64,000 nucleotides of DNA. Origin: Miscanthus floridulus. Taxonomy: Eukaryota; Streptophyta; Magnoliopsida; Poales; Poaceae. The notes beneath the pieces were generated by a model. That model searched no databases. It worked only from the letters and a program-made list of their open reading frames with translations, and was not told the origin of the DNA. Shown piece after piece: positions 33,906 to 44,892 of the stretch (position 1 is its first letter; every line of letters starts with the position of its first letter). Position numbers and translations under genes: made by a program. The stretch lies in NCBI RefSeq assembly GCF_019320115.1, contig NC_089588.1, positions 113,906,107-113,970,106 on the forward strand, in the 5' to 3' direction.

Positions 33906-35590
33906 TTTCCTACTATTATGTCTCACAGCTGCATCTGTCTCTTCTTAACACTGATGTGATCAGATGCTTTTGGTCGCTGCTCCTAGCCGGCATTGTTCAT
34001 TTTTCTGATGGCCCGGACAACGAGTCAAACAGTGATTTGGACTGGGTGACATCAGGATTAAAGCACTGAAAGCCTAATTCAGACATAGGGGATTACTACT
34101 TAGTTTGTGATGATTTGGGGGGACAAGACTTCTTCCTCTGAATATGAAGAACCGTAGTAATGAGCCCGAACCTGATGCCTCTACCACTACACGTACGGCC
34201 ACGTGGATGTCACATGCTTAATGTTGACAGGTTGCCACCGGTTCAGGACATGGTTTCAGGGACGCCGAGAGAAGGCGGTGGCACAAGTTCAGTGGCTACA
34301 CGTGGCTGAGCAACTAAAAGTTTGCCGACGCATGCGACCAGTCCAGAGGAAGCGATGGCGTTGTGGTTGGCTGCCGTGCACACAAACCTAACATACACGT
34401 GGTGCAAAGTGTGAACCGTGTACGAGCCGCTTGCTGCACACTGGACCATAATAGTTTTATTTTGGGGTATGGAGAATAAATAAAACTTGCGATTTCATTA
34501 ACTCTGTAAAATTTTTTCCATCCATTCTTTAATTTGTTGACAATTTTAATAGTAAAAGAATGAGTCCAAAAGTTTTAAAATATAAGATAAATTGTTTTCT
34601 TACTTTCATGTCATTGCATTCGTTTGTCATGTGAAAAACTGGAAAATTTGATTGTCTTGAATAGATCCTGTTTTGTTTAAAAATAGAACGTTCAATGTGT
34701 TTCATTAAAATGTATTTCAATGTGTTTTTGGAAGAGATTAAAAACATATTTCATAATAGGTTTACAAACTAAAATAATCTTTACAAAAGAAATTCTAAGT
34801 AACTCTGAAAATAGCCTATTTGACTATCAAAATTGCTTGAATATAATTTAAAAATTGTATTCAAAATACCATTTGATTGGTTTGCGAAATGAGGTTTGAA
34901 AATTTGGAATATGAGTGAGCCCATTATTCACCCTCTCTCCTTGTATCTGTATCCGGCAATCTAAGCCCGATTTCTACCTATCTCCCTGTATCAGTGCAGG
35001 TGGTGCCTACCTCAAACCATTCCCTATGTCTCTCCTTATCATCTTCATCCCACCACCATGTGTCTTTCCGATCTAGCGCATTCATCACCGCCGCCACACC
35101 CACCTCTTGCCAACTCCGCCCCTCCTTTGTCCCCATCAGACTTCTCAGACTCTGACCCTCTTCATCCCATAGGACTCCGACCCTACCCCGCTGTCCGTCC
35201 CTCCCTCCGCTCGTGCCTCCACTCCCACCCACCACTCCCCCCTTTGGTCCATCCGTTTCTCCTCGCCGCTCGTTCTGCCGCCTGACCCGTAGTGACTCTG
35301 ACTCGCCATGACAATCCGATCCCTTGCGACCTGCCGGGTCCCGACTCTACCTAGATGAGACTTCGCCCCACCCCTCGACTCCAAGCCTGACGACTTCATC
35401 CCCGCGCATGACTCTGCCTTGGCACCTCCATAGACATTCTCTTTTAGAAATTGGATAACATCGTATAATGACGCCATTGAGCAAAAAAATTTAGTAACCA
35501 TTACTATGTTTCTGTCTTTGTTTTTATAAACAAATTAGAAGTTTCTGTTTATACTTGTATGTACCGCAGTCCCTGTTGTCAATTTTATAG
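33883..35590 (+). ncRNA. PHAS unit 4 (putative 21-PHAS precursor)
   Basis: The miR2118-like site lies at 34037-34058, after the shared GGACAACGAGT segment. The block with GGGGACAAGACTTCTTCC at about 34117-34135 matches the other units. The body then changes character: about 34445-34930 is very AT-rich, and about 34950-35430 is C/T-rich with simple Pro/Ser-like frames. Neither stretch matches the bodies of units 1, 2, 7 or 9, so they may be insertions whose ends I could not find. No conserved coding frame is present. Confidence 0.62.
34037..34058 (+). promoter_or_regulatory. miR2118-like target site, copy 4
   Basis: The site differs at target positions 2, 6, 11, 13 and 22. It belongs to the GGGTGACATC class, with A at position 13. 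The first phase would start at 34049. Confidence 0.65.
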
Positions 35591-35755
35591 TTAGTGAACT
35601 ACAAGCAAAGACCACATAATTTGGTTTGAACCTGAATTTTCATTAATTTATTATATTTTACTATTGCATATCATTTCTAGTAGCAGCGCTTGTCAATCTC
35701 CTCTCCCTATATATATGACTCCACCATACTATCCAACACCATCGTTAGCAAGTGA
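35590..35755 (+). promoter_or_regulatory. PHAS unit 5 core promoter
   Basis: TATA (CTATATATATG) is at about 35708-35718, followed by ACTCCACCATACT. Shared upstream elements (TTTATTATATT, TTCTAGTAGCAG) are present. Confidence 0.7.
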
Positions 35756-36022
35756 TGATACTGTTTGTTCCACTTACTACTGTCTCACAGCTGTATCAGT
35801 CTGAGACACTGATATGTTGATAATTCTGGTCTATGGCTGGTTGTATGTATGGCTGGCTGGTGTGGTTGATTTGTTTATGGCCCAGACGATCGAAATACAG
35901 ACTAGGAATGGCTGGCATCAGGAACAATGCTCTGTGACCTCTATGCACCGGCATGTATAGTAAAAGTGGGAACCATGAAGCTGTCAGAGGAAGAACGAGG
36001 GTTACAGAAAGTAGCTAGTACC
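35740..36022 (+). ncRNA. PHAS unit 5 (5' part only)
   Basis: This holds the leader and the miR2118-like site at 35903-35924, the best match of the array with only two mismatches. It ends at 36022 where a Copia element begins. The 3' part of the unit is not seen again before unit 6 and was probably lost with the deletion that fused two retrotransposons at about 40303-40310. Confidence 0.68.
35903..35924 (+). promoter_or_regulatory. miR2118-like target site, copy 5 (best match)
   Basis: The site differs from the perfect miR2118 complement only at target positions 10 and 11. The first nine bases TAGGAATGG and the last eleven GGCATCAGGAA are exact. The first phase would start at 35915. Confidence 0.8.
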
Positions 36023-36114
36023 TGTTAGATGTGTATATATTAGGGGTCTAATTGTAATTGTACTGACCACCTTGCGACTATATCTATGAAAGTCACACCT
36101 TCCTAATGGATACA

Positions 36115-37320
36115 TGGTATCAGCAGCTCAGGTTCTTTTCCTGCCTCCCCTTTAGCTCGTCTCTTGTCCTTCCTTGCGCTGCCGATCCTCAGCCGCGCCA
36201 CCACATCCCCTCGCGCCGCCGATCCACGGCCGCGCCAAGCGCTCACCCCACCTCGCGCTGCCTGCGTCACGATCTTCTCCTCCCGTGCTGCCTAGCGCGC
36301 GACCTTCCTCTCCCTCGCGCTCGTTCACCCGCGCGTCCTTCCTCTGCTCCCGGGCGTCTCTGCTTCCCGTGCGCCGCAGCCTACGCGCGTTTCCGTGCTC
36401 GCTCGTGCCGGCCGCGGCCCGGTCCCCCTTCTTCCCCGCACGCAGCTCCTTCTGCGCGCGTGTCCACTCCTCGTGCCGCCCCGCGCCACGCATCTCCCAG
36501 CCCGCGCGCGACTCTGTCCTCCCCCCCCCCCCCGCGCTCACGACTCGTGCCACCACTCCCACTCGCGGCTCGCGCCTTGGTCCCGCACGCGCGTGCGCAC
36601 CTCTCTCGCGTGCACAAGCGCATCTTTCTCCCGCACGAGCTGCTTCTCCCATCCGAGGGGTCAAGTCCACTCCGCGCGATCGCGGCGAACGCTTGCGCTT
36701 GGTTCCCCTTAGCCACCCCTTCCCCTGCACACGGTCCACCCGTGCCCTGCCCTTTCCCCGCGCATCCTAACCACGCGCGTCCCTTGATCCCCCCCACGCC
36801 GGAATCACGCGCAGCTTCCCTCCCTTCCGTGTGACTCTGTCTGTGTGTGGACCCTACTGACTCGTGCGCGCTCCTCTGCTCTGCTCGCGCAACGCCAGCA
36901 CGCCTCCTAGCTGCTCCTTCTCCCTCGCTCCTCCTTGGCGCGCGTTCACCTCCTGACTCGCGTGGACCGACTCCATCCCAGCCATGCATCCGCCATGAGC
37001 CGCGCGACCTCTCCTCCCCCTTCCCTTTGCTCCGCACTGACTGTGGCTCAGGACACGCTCTCCTTCTGCAATCTGCACGGTAGCCTCTGCCGCGCACACC
37101 CCTACCCGGTCCTCGCGCGATCCCAACTCTACGCGACGCGTGCCATGTCAACCACTCACCCTACCTCCGGTCCTCTGCCTTGCTCGCAGCTATAGCACCC
37201 GGCCTGGCGTGGCCCCGTCATTCCTGGGCCGGCTCTGCAGACCCTTGCGGCCTTTATGCCCCCACAGACTCAGATGCCCACAGACTCATCATCTGATGTG
37301 TCCCCCGCAGCAGGCAAACC
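36115..37320 (+). other. GC-rich leader and gag remnant of Copia B
   Basis: This is 1.2 kb of C/G-rich sequence between the primer-binding site and the protease. Long frames are open on both strands because the composition avoids stop codons, but none has a gag or zinc-knuckle motif I recognise. A poly-C run lies at about 36521-36534. It most likely represents decayed gag or captured sequence. Confidence 0.5.
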
Positions 37321-37329
37321 ACATGTCGA

Positions 37330-40310
37330 ATAGTGCGCCACCTTCTGGACCAGACGCCTGGATCCTTGACACAGGCGCGATGTCCCATATGTCGACAACC
37401 GATGGTATACTTCTCTCTCGATCGCCTTCCTTCCTCTCCTCTTCACATCACCGTGGGCTATGGCAACAATCTCCCTGTTTTGTCACGAGGCACTTGTACT
37501 CTAACCCACACCACACTCGAATCTCCACTTTGGGCAAGTGACCCTTTGCTGCAACAGCGATGGTGACCTCTACACTTTCCCAGCTATCCCTGGCACTGCT
37601 GCTGCCCATACCAACCTTGCTTTGTCAACAGCCTTGTGGCATCGCCGGCCATCCTGCTCCTAATGCTGTCCGCACCATACAGAATATGTCAGCCATCTCC
37701 TGCAATAAACCAGATAACTCCCTGTGTCATGCATGTTAGCTTGGCAAACGCACGTGTCTACCCTTTGCTCGTTCAGCATCAACAACGTCAGAACCCTTTG
37801 CTCTCGATCACTGTGATGTCAGGACTTCTCCTGTCCTTAGCAACACGGGTTATAAAAATTATTTGGTCATCCTTGATGATTTCACTCATTTCTGCTGGAC
37901 CTTTCCGCTGCGCCAAAAATCTGGAGTCTATGGTCACTTTGTTGATTTTGTTGCCCATATTTAGACTAAGTTTAACTCTATTCCCAAGTGTTTTCAGGCC
38001 GACAATGGCACCGAGTTCATCAATAATGCCATGTCTACCTTCTTCTCCAGTCGCGGCATTTTGCTTCGCCATTCTTGCCCCTACACTTCCCAGCAGAATG
38101 CCAAAGCTAAGCATATGCTTTGCACCATCAACAACACCATCCGCACCCTTCTCATCCATGCTTCCATGCCGCCAACCTTCCGGGCTGAGGCACTTGCTAC
38201 AACCACTTATGTGCTTAATCGATGCCCCTCTTCTTCTGTTGGCAACAAAATCCCGTACCAGCTTCTTCATGGCACTTTCCCTGAGTACCCCCACCTTCGC
38301 GTATTTGGCTATCTATGTTATCCTAACCTCAGTGCCACGACTCCCCACAAACTTGTGCCTCGTTCCGCACCTTGCATTTTTCTCGGGTGTCCATCTAACC
38401 ACAAGGGGTACAGGTGCCTTGACATCCTTTCACGATGACTTATCATCTCCCAACATGTCATGTTCGATGAGTCTGTGTTTCCATACCCTGCTACACCATC
38501 TAGTGTGTATTCACTTGAATTTCTGTTGCAGGACGCTTCTTCTACTATGTCGGTTGCCCCACCTTCGGGTGTCGAGCAACCGCCCTCCTCTTCGGCCGCT
38601 TCAACGACTGCTCCCTCCCTCAGCGAGGATGAGCAGCCCGACAGCGATCCTCTACGCTGGCTCGCTCCACCTACCTAGCCATGTCCCATCGGCTGCCCCT
38701 GCACCTGTGGATAGGGGCCCTGCCGCCACACCATCGCCGAGTGGGTCCCCTGCTGCTCCGCATTTGGGCGGGTCGGGCCGATTTGGTCTCACCTACCAGT
38801 GGCGACCTCGACCGATCCCCATGACTCTGACGACGACGGCGCAATCCTTCTCCGCTAGCCTGGTGTCCACAGTGCCACCCCCGGCGCCAAACGTGCAACT
38901 AGCACCACCACTTCCCTCACGCCTGGTGCCACAGTCTCAAACCGGCAGCCTACGTCTAGTAGAGCGCCTCAACCCCTCTACCATGACTGCCTCGCCAGTT
39001 CCAGCGAACTATCGTAGCACCCTCGCCGACCCCAACTGGCACACTGCGATGGCTAACGAGTACAATGCTCTCATCACCAACAGTACCTGGTGCCTTGTGC
39101 TTTGTGCCTCGATCGCTCGGTGCCAATGTGGTCATTGGCAAATGGTTGTTCAGGCACAAGTACCACTCCAATGGCTCCCTCACCCAACACAAGGCGCGCT
39201 AGGTGGTCTGTGGCTTCTCACAGCAGGCCCGCGTCGACTACGACGAGACGTTCAACCCGGTTGTCAAACCAACGATGATCCACACCGTCCTCAGCATCGC
39301 CACCTCGCGTTCCTAGCCCATCCATCAGCTGGACGTAAAGAACGCCTTCCTCCACGGCCACCTCGAGGAGACGGTCTACTATCAGCAGTCGTCTGGCTTC
39401 ATCGACCTCACAAACCTGACTATGTTTGTCTCCTGCAGAAGTCCTTGTATGGGCTAAAGCTGGCCCTCAAGGCCTGAAACCAGTGCTTCACCACATACAT
39501 TTGCAGCATGGGCTTCCCTGTGTCCAAGTCTGACGCATCTCTATTTGTCTACAAAGACAAAGATCGCGTCGCATACCTGCTCCTCTACGTCGACGACATC
39601 ATTCTCACGGCCTCGTCCCATGGGTTGCTACAGTTCATCATGGCACGTCTCCACTTTGAGTTCGCCATGATGGATCTTGGCGACCTTCACCACTTCCTCG
39701 GTATCTCCATGATGCGCGACAGCTCGGGGCTGTTCTTGTCGTAGCGTTAGTACGCCATCGACCTTCTCCGGCGGGCTGGCATGTCTGAATGCCATCCCAA
39801 TGCCATGCCCATTGACACGTGGAACAAGCTGTCCGCCACCACAGGCGCCCCGGTGGCTCACCCCTCCGAGTACCGGAGTCTTGCCGGTGCCCTCCAGTAC
39901 CTCACTCTAAAACAGCCAGATTTGGTATATACTGTTTAGCAGGTGTGCTTGTTTATGCATGATCCCCGTAAGCCTCACCCCGCGCTGATCAAGCGCATTC
40001 TCCAGTACATCAAGGGCTCCCTCTCCGCCAGTTTTCACCTGGGCACCGAACCCATCGGCTAGCTCACCGCCTACTTTGACGCTGACTGGGCGGGCCGCCC
40101 CGACACACGTCGCTCCACCTCTGGCTTCTGCATCTTCCTCGGTGACAACCTGGTGTCCTGGTCCGCCAACCGACAGAACACTGTCTCTCACTGCAATGCT
40201 GAAGCAGAGTATCATGCTGTCGACCATGCCGTTGTTGAGTGCTGCTGGCTGTGCTAGCTTCTCCAGAAGCTCCATCTACCGCTCCCCTCCACCACGGTTG
40301 TCTTCTGTGA
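37330..40310 (+). pseudogene. Copia B pol remnant
   Basis: Copia domains appear in order across shifting frames. Protease is WILDTGAMSHMS (about 37360-37400). Integrase includes FQADNGTEFINNAMSTF (about 38000) and CPYTSQQNAKAKHML (38070-38120), where the usual E of the catalytic QNG.AER motif reads K. VFGYLCYPN and FLGCPSNHKGYRCLD follow. RT has NWHTAMANEYNALI, HQLDVKNAFLHG and YVDDIILTAS (39580-39610). RNase H has AYFDADWAGRPDTRRSTSG and AEAEYHAVDHAV. Many stops and frameshifts make it non-functional. Confidence 0.88.
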
Positions 40311-41341
40311 AATATTCCATTGCCACTAGCTCCTGCAGCAAAACGAAGATTGCCCGGTGCTGGCGGAAGAGGCCCGACTATATCGACTCCCCATCTTTGT
40401 AACGACCAGGTTGGAAAGATTGACTTGGTGAGATTTGCTGGTGCATTCTGCTTCTTGGCGAACATCTGGTAGTTTTCGCAACTTTGGACTAGCTGCTTAG
40501 CGTCTTCGGCTGCTAAAGGCCAATAGAATCCTTGTCTCATTGCCCTATGTGCGATTTCATGCGGCCCCCTATGAGCTCCGCATGAGCCGGCATGGATTTC
40601 GCTGAGCAGTTCGATGCTTTGCTGTTTGCTAATGCACTTAAGCAAGGGAGTGACGATTCCGCTTCTGTATAATTCTGTCCCGATGACCGAATACTGCCTG
40701 GTGTTAGCGGTCATTCTTTCGAGTTCCTGCTTACTCGCTGGTTCATAACTTTCGGTAAGATATGCGAATATGGGAGATCTCCAGTCTTCGCTCAATATAG
40801 CGTGTGTACTGCAGATGGATGGTCCTAGATCTTCTTCCTTGACTATCTTGATTGTCAAGATCTGGAAAAACACATCTGGAGGCATTCACGTGTTCTGAGC
40901 CGCTGCTTTTGCCAATTCGTCCGCTTCCACGCTTTCGGCTCTTGGGATATGACGCAAAGTGAAACCCACGAAATGCTTCTCCATTCTCCGCACTGCTGCC
41001 AGGTACTTGACCAATTTCGGCTCTTTTGCCACGAAGTTCTTCTCGATGTGTCCTACAATTACTTGGGAATCCGACTTGATTATACATCTTCGTACCCCAA
41101 GTGCCCTAAGCTTTCGTAATCCCAGCAATATAGCTTCGTACTCGGTGGTGTTGTTGGTAGTGAGGAACTGTAGTCGTGCTGCATATTGTAGCCTGGGACC
41201 GGTTGGTGGTGTCAGAATGGCTGAGATCCCCACACCTGATGCGCCCCAAGCTCCGTCGCTGTGCACTGTCCATATCAGCTCTTCGAACTGTAGCGTGGTG
41301 TCAAAGGCGGCTGGTGTCCAATTGGCAATAAAGTCTGCCAA
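40310..41341 (-). pseudogene. Gypsy B archaeal-type RNase H and integrase N-terminus
   Basis: The frame 40886-41341 has the dual-RNase-H signature of Tat elements: VHSDGAWGASGVGISA, NNTTEYEAILLGLRKL and IIKSDSQVIVGHI supply acidic residues of the active site. The next frame, from 40885, continues into the linker and the zinc-binding part of integrase (LLSEIHAGSCGAHRG, GFYWPLAAEDA, CENYQMFA). It then shows the first catalytic Asp (LQRWGVDIVGPLPPAPGNLRFA) and a 7-bp insertion near 40330. The sequence leaves Gypsy at 40303-40310. Confidence 0.88.
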
Positions 41342-42374
41342 TGCCTAGGACTTGATTGTGGATCTGTGTTCGAAGTTGACTGTGTATTCGTTCAATTCAG
41401 CAGCCCACTTTCCTATGCATCCTACAGCTTCACTGTTGCAGAAAAGGGCCTCCAGTGGTTGGGCTGATAAGACCCTGATGTGGTGAGCCTGAAAATAGTG
41501 CTTTAGCTTGTGTGAAGCCATGACACTGTGTATGCTATCTTTTTGAGCTCCGAATAGTTCAACTTAGCCCCTGACAGAGCTTCGGAGACGAAATAAATGG
41601 GAAACTGCTTCATCTTATTTTCGTGCTCCTTCTCTTCCACTAGAACCGCACTAACTGTTGTGGGTGACGTAGCTAGATAGAGCAGCAGAGTTGCTCTAGG
41701 TGACGGCTTGGATAATGTCGTTAGTTTCGTCAAGTACTTTTTTAGGTCGTCGAAAGCTTGCTGCTGTTCGGCGCCCAATCGAATAGATCCAAATTTCGGA
41801 GTACTCAAATGAAAGGGAGGCCTCTTTCTGTTGACCTAGCGAAGAACTTGTTTAGAGCTGCTAATCTTCCCGTCAATTTTTGCACTTGCTTCATGTTTGT
41901 TGGTGGTTGCATGTTTGTTATCGCTGCTATGTTGTCCGGGTTTGCTTCGATGCCCCTAGCCGAAACCAAACTTCTGAGCAACTTCCCCTTGTGGAGGCCG
42001 AAAATACATTTGTCTGGGTTGAGCTTGAGACCGCTCTTGCGGAGGTTTGCGAAAGTTGATTGTAATTCTTGAATGTGTGTTTCTTTCTTATTGCTTTTTA
42101 CCACTATATCGTCAACACAGGCGAGTAGGTTCTTCCCCTTCTACTTGTGAAATATGCCATCCATCATCCTGGAGAAAGTGGGTCCTGCATTTCGCAACCC
42201 ATCTAGCATGCGGCGATAACAATATGTGCCCCCTGGAGTGATGAAACTTGTTTTCTCCTCATCCTCAGGATTCAGCCATATCCGATGATACCCCGAGAGG
42301 CAATCCAGCAGACTCATCATCTCACATTCTGCTACGATGTCGACTAACTTGTCGATTCTCGGCAAAGGGTACGG
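41342..42374 (-). pseudogene. Gypsy B reverse transcriptase, C-terminal part
   Basis: On the minus strand from 42365: SLLDCLSGYHRIWLNPEDEE, TSFITPGGTYCYRRMLDGLRNAG, then a stop near 42141, and CVDDIVVKSNKKETHIQ, where the catalytic YVDD reads CVDD. The thumb, connection and first RNase H follow (LRKSGLKLNPDKCIFGLHKGK, LNKFFARSTERGLPF, FQQAFDDLKKYL-type sequence at about 41720-41780, ATLLLYLATSPTTVSAVLV). Stops near 41805 and 41503 break the frame. The N-terminal RT lies beyond the nested Copia C, at 48502-48680. Confidence 0.87.
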
Positions 42375-42804
42375 TGTTAGTTGATCTCCACCAATAGGCC
42401 CAACGGCCTATTGGGCCCTTGCCTCTGCTCCCTGATCGGGGGAGCCTAACCCTAACTGGTTGGTGGGCCCCTGTCGCACAGCACATATATATAGAGGAGT
42501 GGGGAACTGGGCTCGGGTCACGAGGTTGAACGGAGCCGCCATCCCACCTACAGAAAACTCTAATCCGATCAAAGGTCGTGCTGCCAGTGACAGGATGTGC
42601 CCTGCCACCGCCGTCGGCCCACTACAGGGTCACCATCGGACCGCCGTCTCTCCACCAGCGCCACTGGACTTCACCGCCACCGCGCTGGACGTCTTCTACA
42701 CTGCGGCACCAGCATCTACCCGCTACGGTGCATCTACCGAGAAGACAAGGAGAGGCTTACCAGATCTACGGTTACACACACAGAGGTAATCACCAATCCT
42801 AACA
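42375..42804 (+). repeat. Copia C 5' LTR
   Basis: The LTR starts TGTTAGTTGATCTCC and ends ATCCTAACA. The TATA-like box CATATATATAG is at about 42483-42494. It pairs with 48067-48496 and has identical length. Confidence 0.95.
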
Positions 42805-43239
42805 TTGGTACCAGAGCTAGGTTGTCTCTGTGTGACTCTAACCCTAATCGGGTAAAAGAAGAAAGAAAGAGAGACCGGGGTGGCGGATGTCACTGTCTAC
42901 CGGTCACCACCGCCACCGCGTGGGGAGAAAGAAGCCGCACCGTTCGACGGCGCACGGCAAAGAACAGAAAAGATCAAATCCAGTTCGGATCTGACAAGAA
43001 AGAGGGTTCTTCCCAACTCTAACCCTAACTCGCGTGAGAAAGAAGAAGATTGGGTTCGGATTTGGCCGAACCCTAAGACCTAACCCAAGAAAGAAGCAAG
43101 GACGGACGAATCAAAAGAAAAGGTTCAACTGAAACCCTAACCCTAATTTGTAACCCCATATCAAATCGGGTTAATCCCAAGAGAAGAAGGGGAAGGGGGA
43201 AGAAGGGGAAGAGAAGAGATTCGGATGAACTCCGAAAAG

Positions 43240-43760
43240 AAAAGAAATTAGAAGAAAAGGAACCCTAGCATCTCGATCTCGAGATTCAAAAGCAAATCAG
43301 AGAAGGGGAAGGTCAGATTCCGAACCCTAGATCTAAACCCTTGTTCGGATAAGAGAAAAGGAGATACAAATCCGAAGGGGGAAGGGGTGGATCTACCTCG
43401 CCGTGCGTCGAGATGTCCCTTCGCTAACGTGGGAGAAGAAGCCGAGCCGGGGGAGCTGGCTCGTCGGGCTCGGCCAAGGAACCGCCGCGGCCAGGCCACT
43501 CGACGGTGGCGTGCTCACCCATTGGGGAGCACGCGCGCCGGCGAGGGGGCCGGCGACGACGCCATGGTCGCTCCACTGCCTTGCTCGCTCTCGCTCGGTG
43601 TCCTCTCGGTTTTGCGCTGCGCTGAGAAGAGAGCGGCGATAGAGAGAGAACGAAGAGAGAGAGCGGCAAAGAAAGTGAGCTAGGGTTTCTGAGGAGGCCG
43701 GCGTCGGCGGGTTTTTATACCGCCCGAAACGAGCGCCCGACCATCGGATCGAAATCAACG
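43240..43760 (-). other. GC-rich segment with minus-strand promoter-like TATA in Copia C leader
   Basis: Within the Copia leader, a GC-rich stretch resembles a plant gene 5' end read on the minus strand. GGCGGTATAAAAACCC (minus strand, about 43710-43725) is followed by a short frame at 43393-43758. CTAGGGTTT motifs are scattered through the leader. I recognise no protein. It could be a captured promoter or the element's own antisense transcription unit. Confidence 0.35.
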
Positions 43761-44029
43761 GCGCAGATCAAATCGGGCCGTCGTCGGCCCAGGCGGGCGC
43801 GAGCGCGCCGTGGCACTTTGCCGGCCCAGGCCCAGGTTGCAGCCTGGGTGCGGCCTGCACGCGCGCAGACAGATGGGCCGAGTCGGTTTTGATCGGCTTG
43901 GGCCGACACAGGAATAGCAAGAGCCCAATTTTGTTTTTTGTTTTTCTGGAAAATTGAAAATGCAAATCGGCTCAAAAGAAAAATCAAAAAGAAAAATAGA
44001 AAAAGGTATTTTACCTGTGGGTAAAAATT

Positions 44030-44740
44030 CAAGAAATTGAGTATATGTTTTCCGCTGCTAAAGAAAAAGTATATTCTCCAGTGATTTTGAATCGACGTGA
44101 TATTTAACTGGAGAAAAGAAAAGTTTTTCCAGTAAATCTTTATTTCCTGGAAATTGATTAATGGATTAAAGGAAATCAAAAATACAATTTTTCCTGTGGG
44201 TAAAATTCAAGGAAAAGAGAATTTTTCCACAGCCAAAGTAAAGTTGTTGATTCTCTAGTTATTTTGAACCAATGTGGTATTTAATTGGAGAAAAAAGAGA
44301 TTTTTTCCGCTGCTAAAGAAAATGTTGATTCTCCAGCTATTTTGAACCAATGTGGTATTTAATTGGAGAAAAAGAGATTTGACATGATTATGATGTTGTT
44401 ATTTTCTGACCAACGTTGTTAATAACAATATCATAATTTTAATGATTTATGCATTAATTCTACTTCTGCCCAACGGTGATGTAGAATTAGTGTATAAGAA
44501 AAGTTGATAATTTTAATGATTTATGCATTAATTTTACTTCTGCCCAATGGTGATGTAGAATTAGTGCATGAGAACAGTTATAAAAGTTAATGATTTATGC
44601 ATTAATTCTATTTCTGGCCAACGGTGGTGTAGAATTAGTGTGTAAGAACAATTGTGAAAGTTAATGATTTATGCATTAATTCTATTTCTGCCAAACGGTG
44701 ATGTAGAATTAGTGTATAAGAATAGTTGTATGTTTTGATG
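44030..44740 (+). repeat. Minisatellites in Copia C leader (88-bp and 74-bp units)
   Basis: From about 44040 to 44380 a unit containing GATTCTCCAGCTATTTTGAA recurs; the last two starts are 88 bp apart (44247 and 44335). From about 44433 to 44730 a 74-bp unit is repeated four times; AATGATTTATGCATTAATTC starts at 44441, 44515, 44589 and 44663. Each 74-bp unit contains TAATTCTAC and its inverse GTAGAATTA about 20 bp apart, giving a potential hairpin. Confidence 0.85.
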
Positions 44741-44892
44741 TTAAGAAAAGTTTTGACCTGGTTTTCATCTTGTCTAAGGTGGACTGGATAGTCACCTCAC
44801 CGTGTTCCACTGAGTTTGTGGCATCGGTGAGGAAGACAAAAGAGAATGATGCCGATTAGGCAACTAAAGAGAGGGATTTTGAATCCCAAAAG

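Larger units (their letters stand above)
36023..40310 (+). mobile_element. Copia LTR retrotransposon B, 3'-truncated, very short LTR
   Basis: The left end TGTTAGATGTG at 36023 begins a putative LTR of only 92 bp ending GGATACA at 36114. An initiator tRNA-Met primer-binding site (TGGTATCAGCAGC) follows directly at 36115. The internal region runs through a GC-rich leader/gag remnant, protease, integrase, RT and RNase H. It stops in RNase H at about 40310 and is joined to an unrelated Gypsy remnant, so the 3' LTR and right-hand duplication are missing. Confidence 0.85.

Noticed and set aside
36106..37151. ORFs of 195-256 codons on both strands
   Set aside because: This is the C/G-rich Copia B leader. 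Frames on both strands are Arg/Ser/Pro or Arg/Gly-rich and low complexity, typical of stop-poor composition, not genes.
37636..39477. 613-codon plus-strand ORF in Copia B
   Set aside because: The long frame is mostly a wrong-frame shadow. Integrase and RT motifs are read in other frames (for example 38031-38438 and around 39000-39300).
43387..43758. ORFs of 98-121 codons in the Copia C leader
   Set aside because: No motif is recognisable and several frames are open at once. The stretch is described as a promoter-like segment instead.
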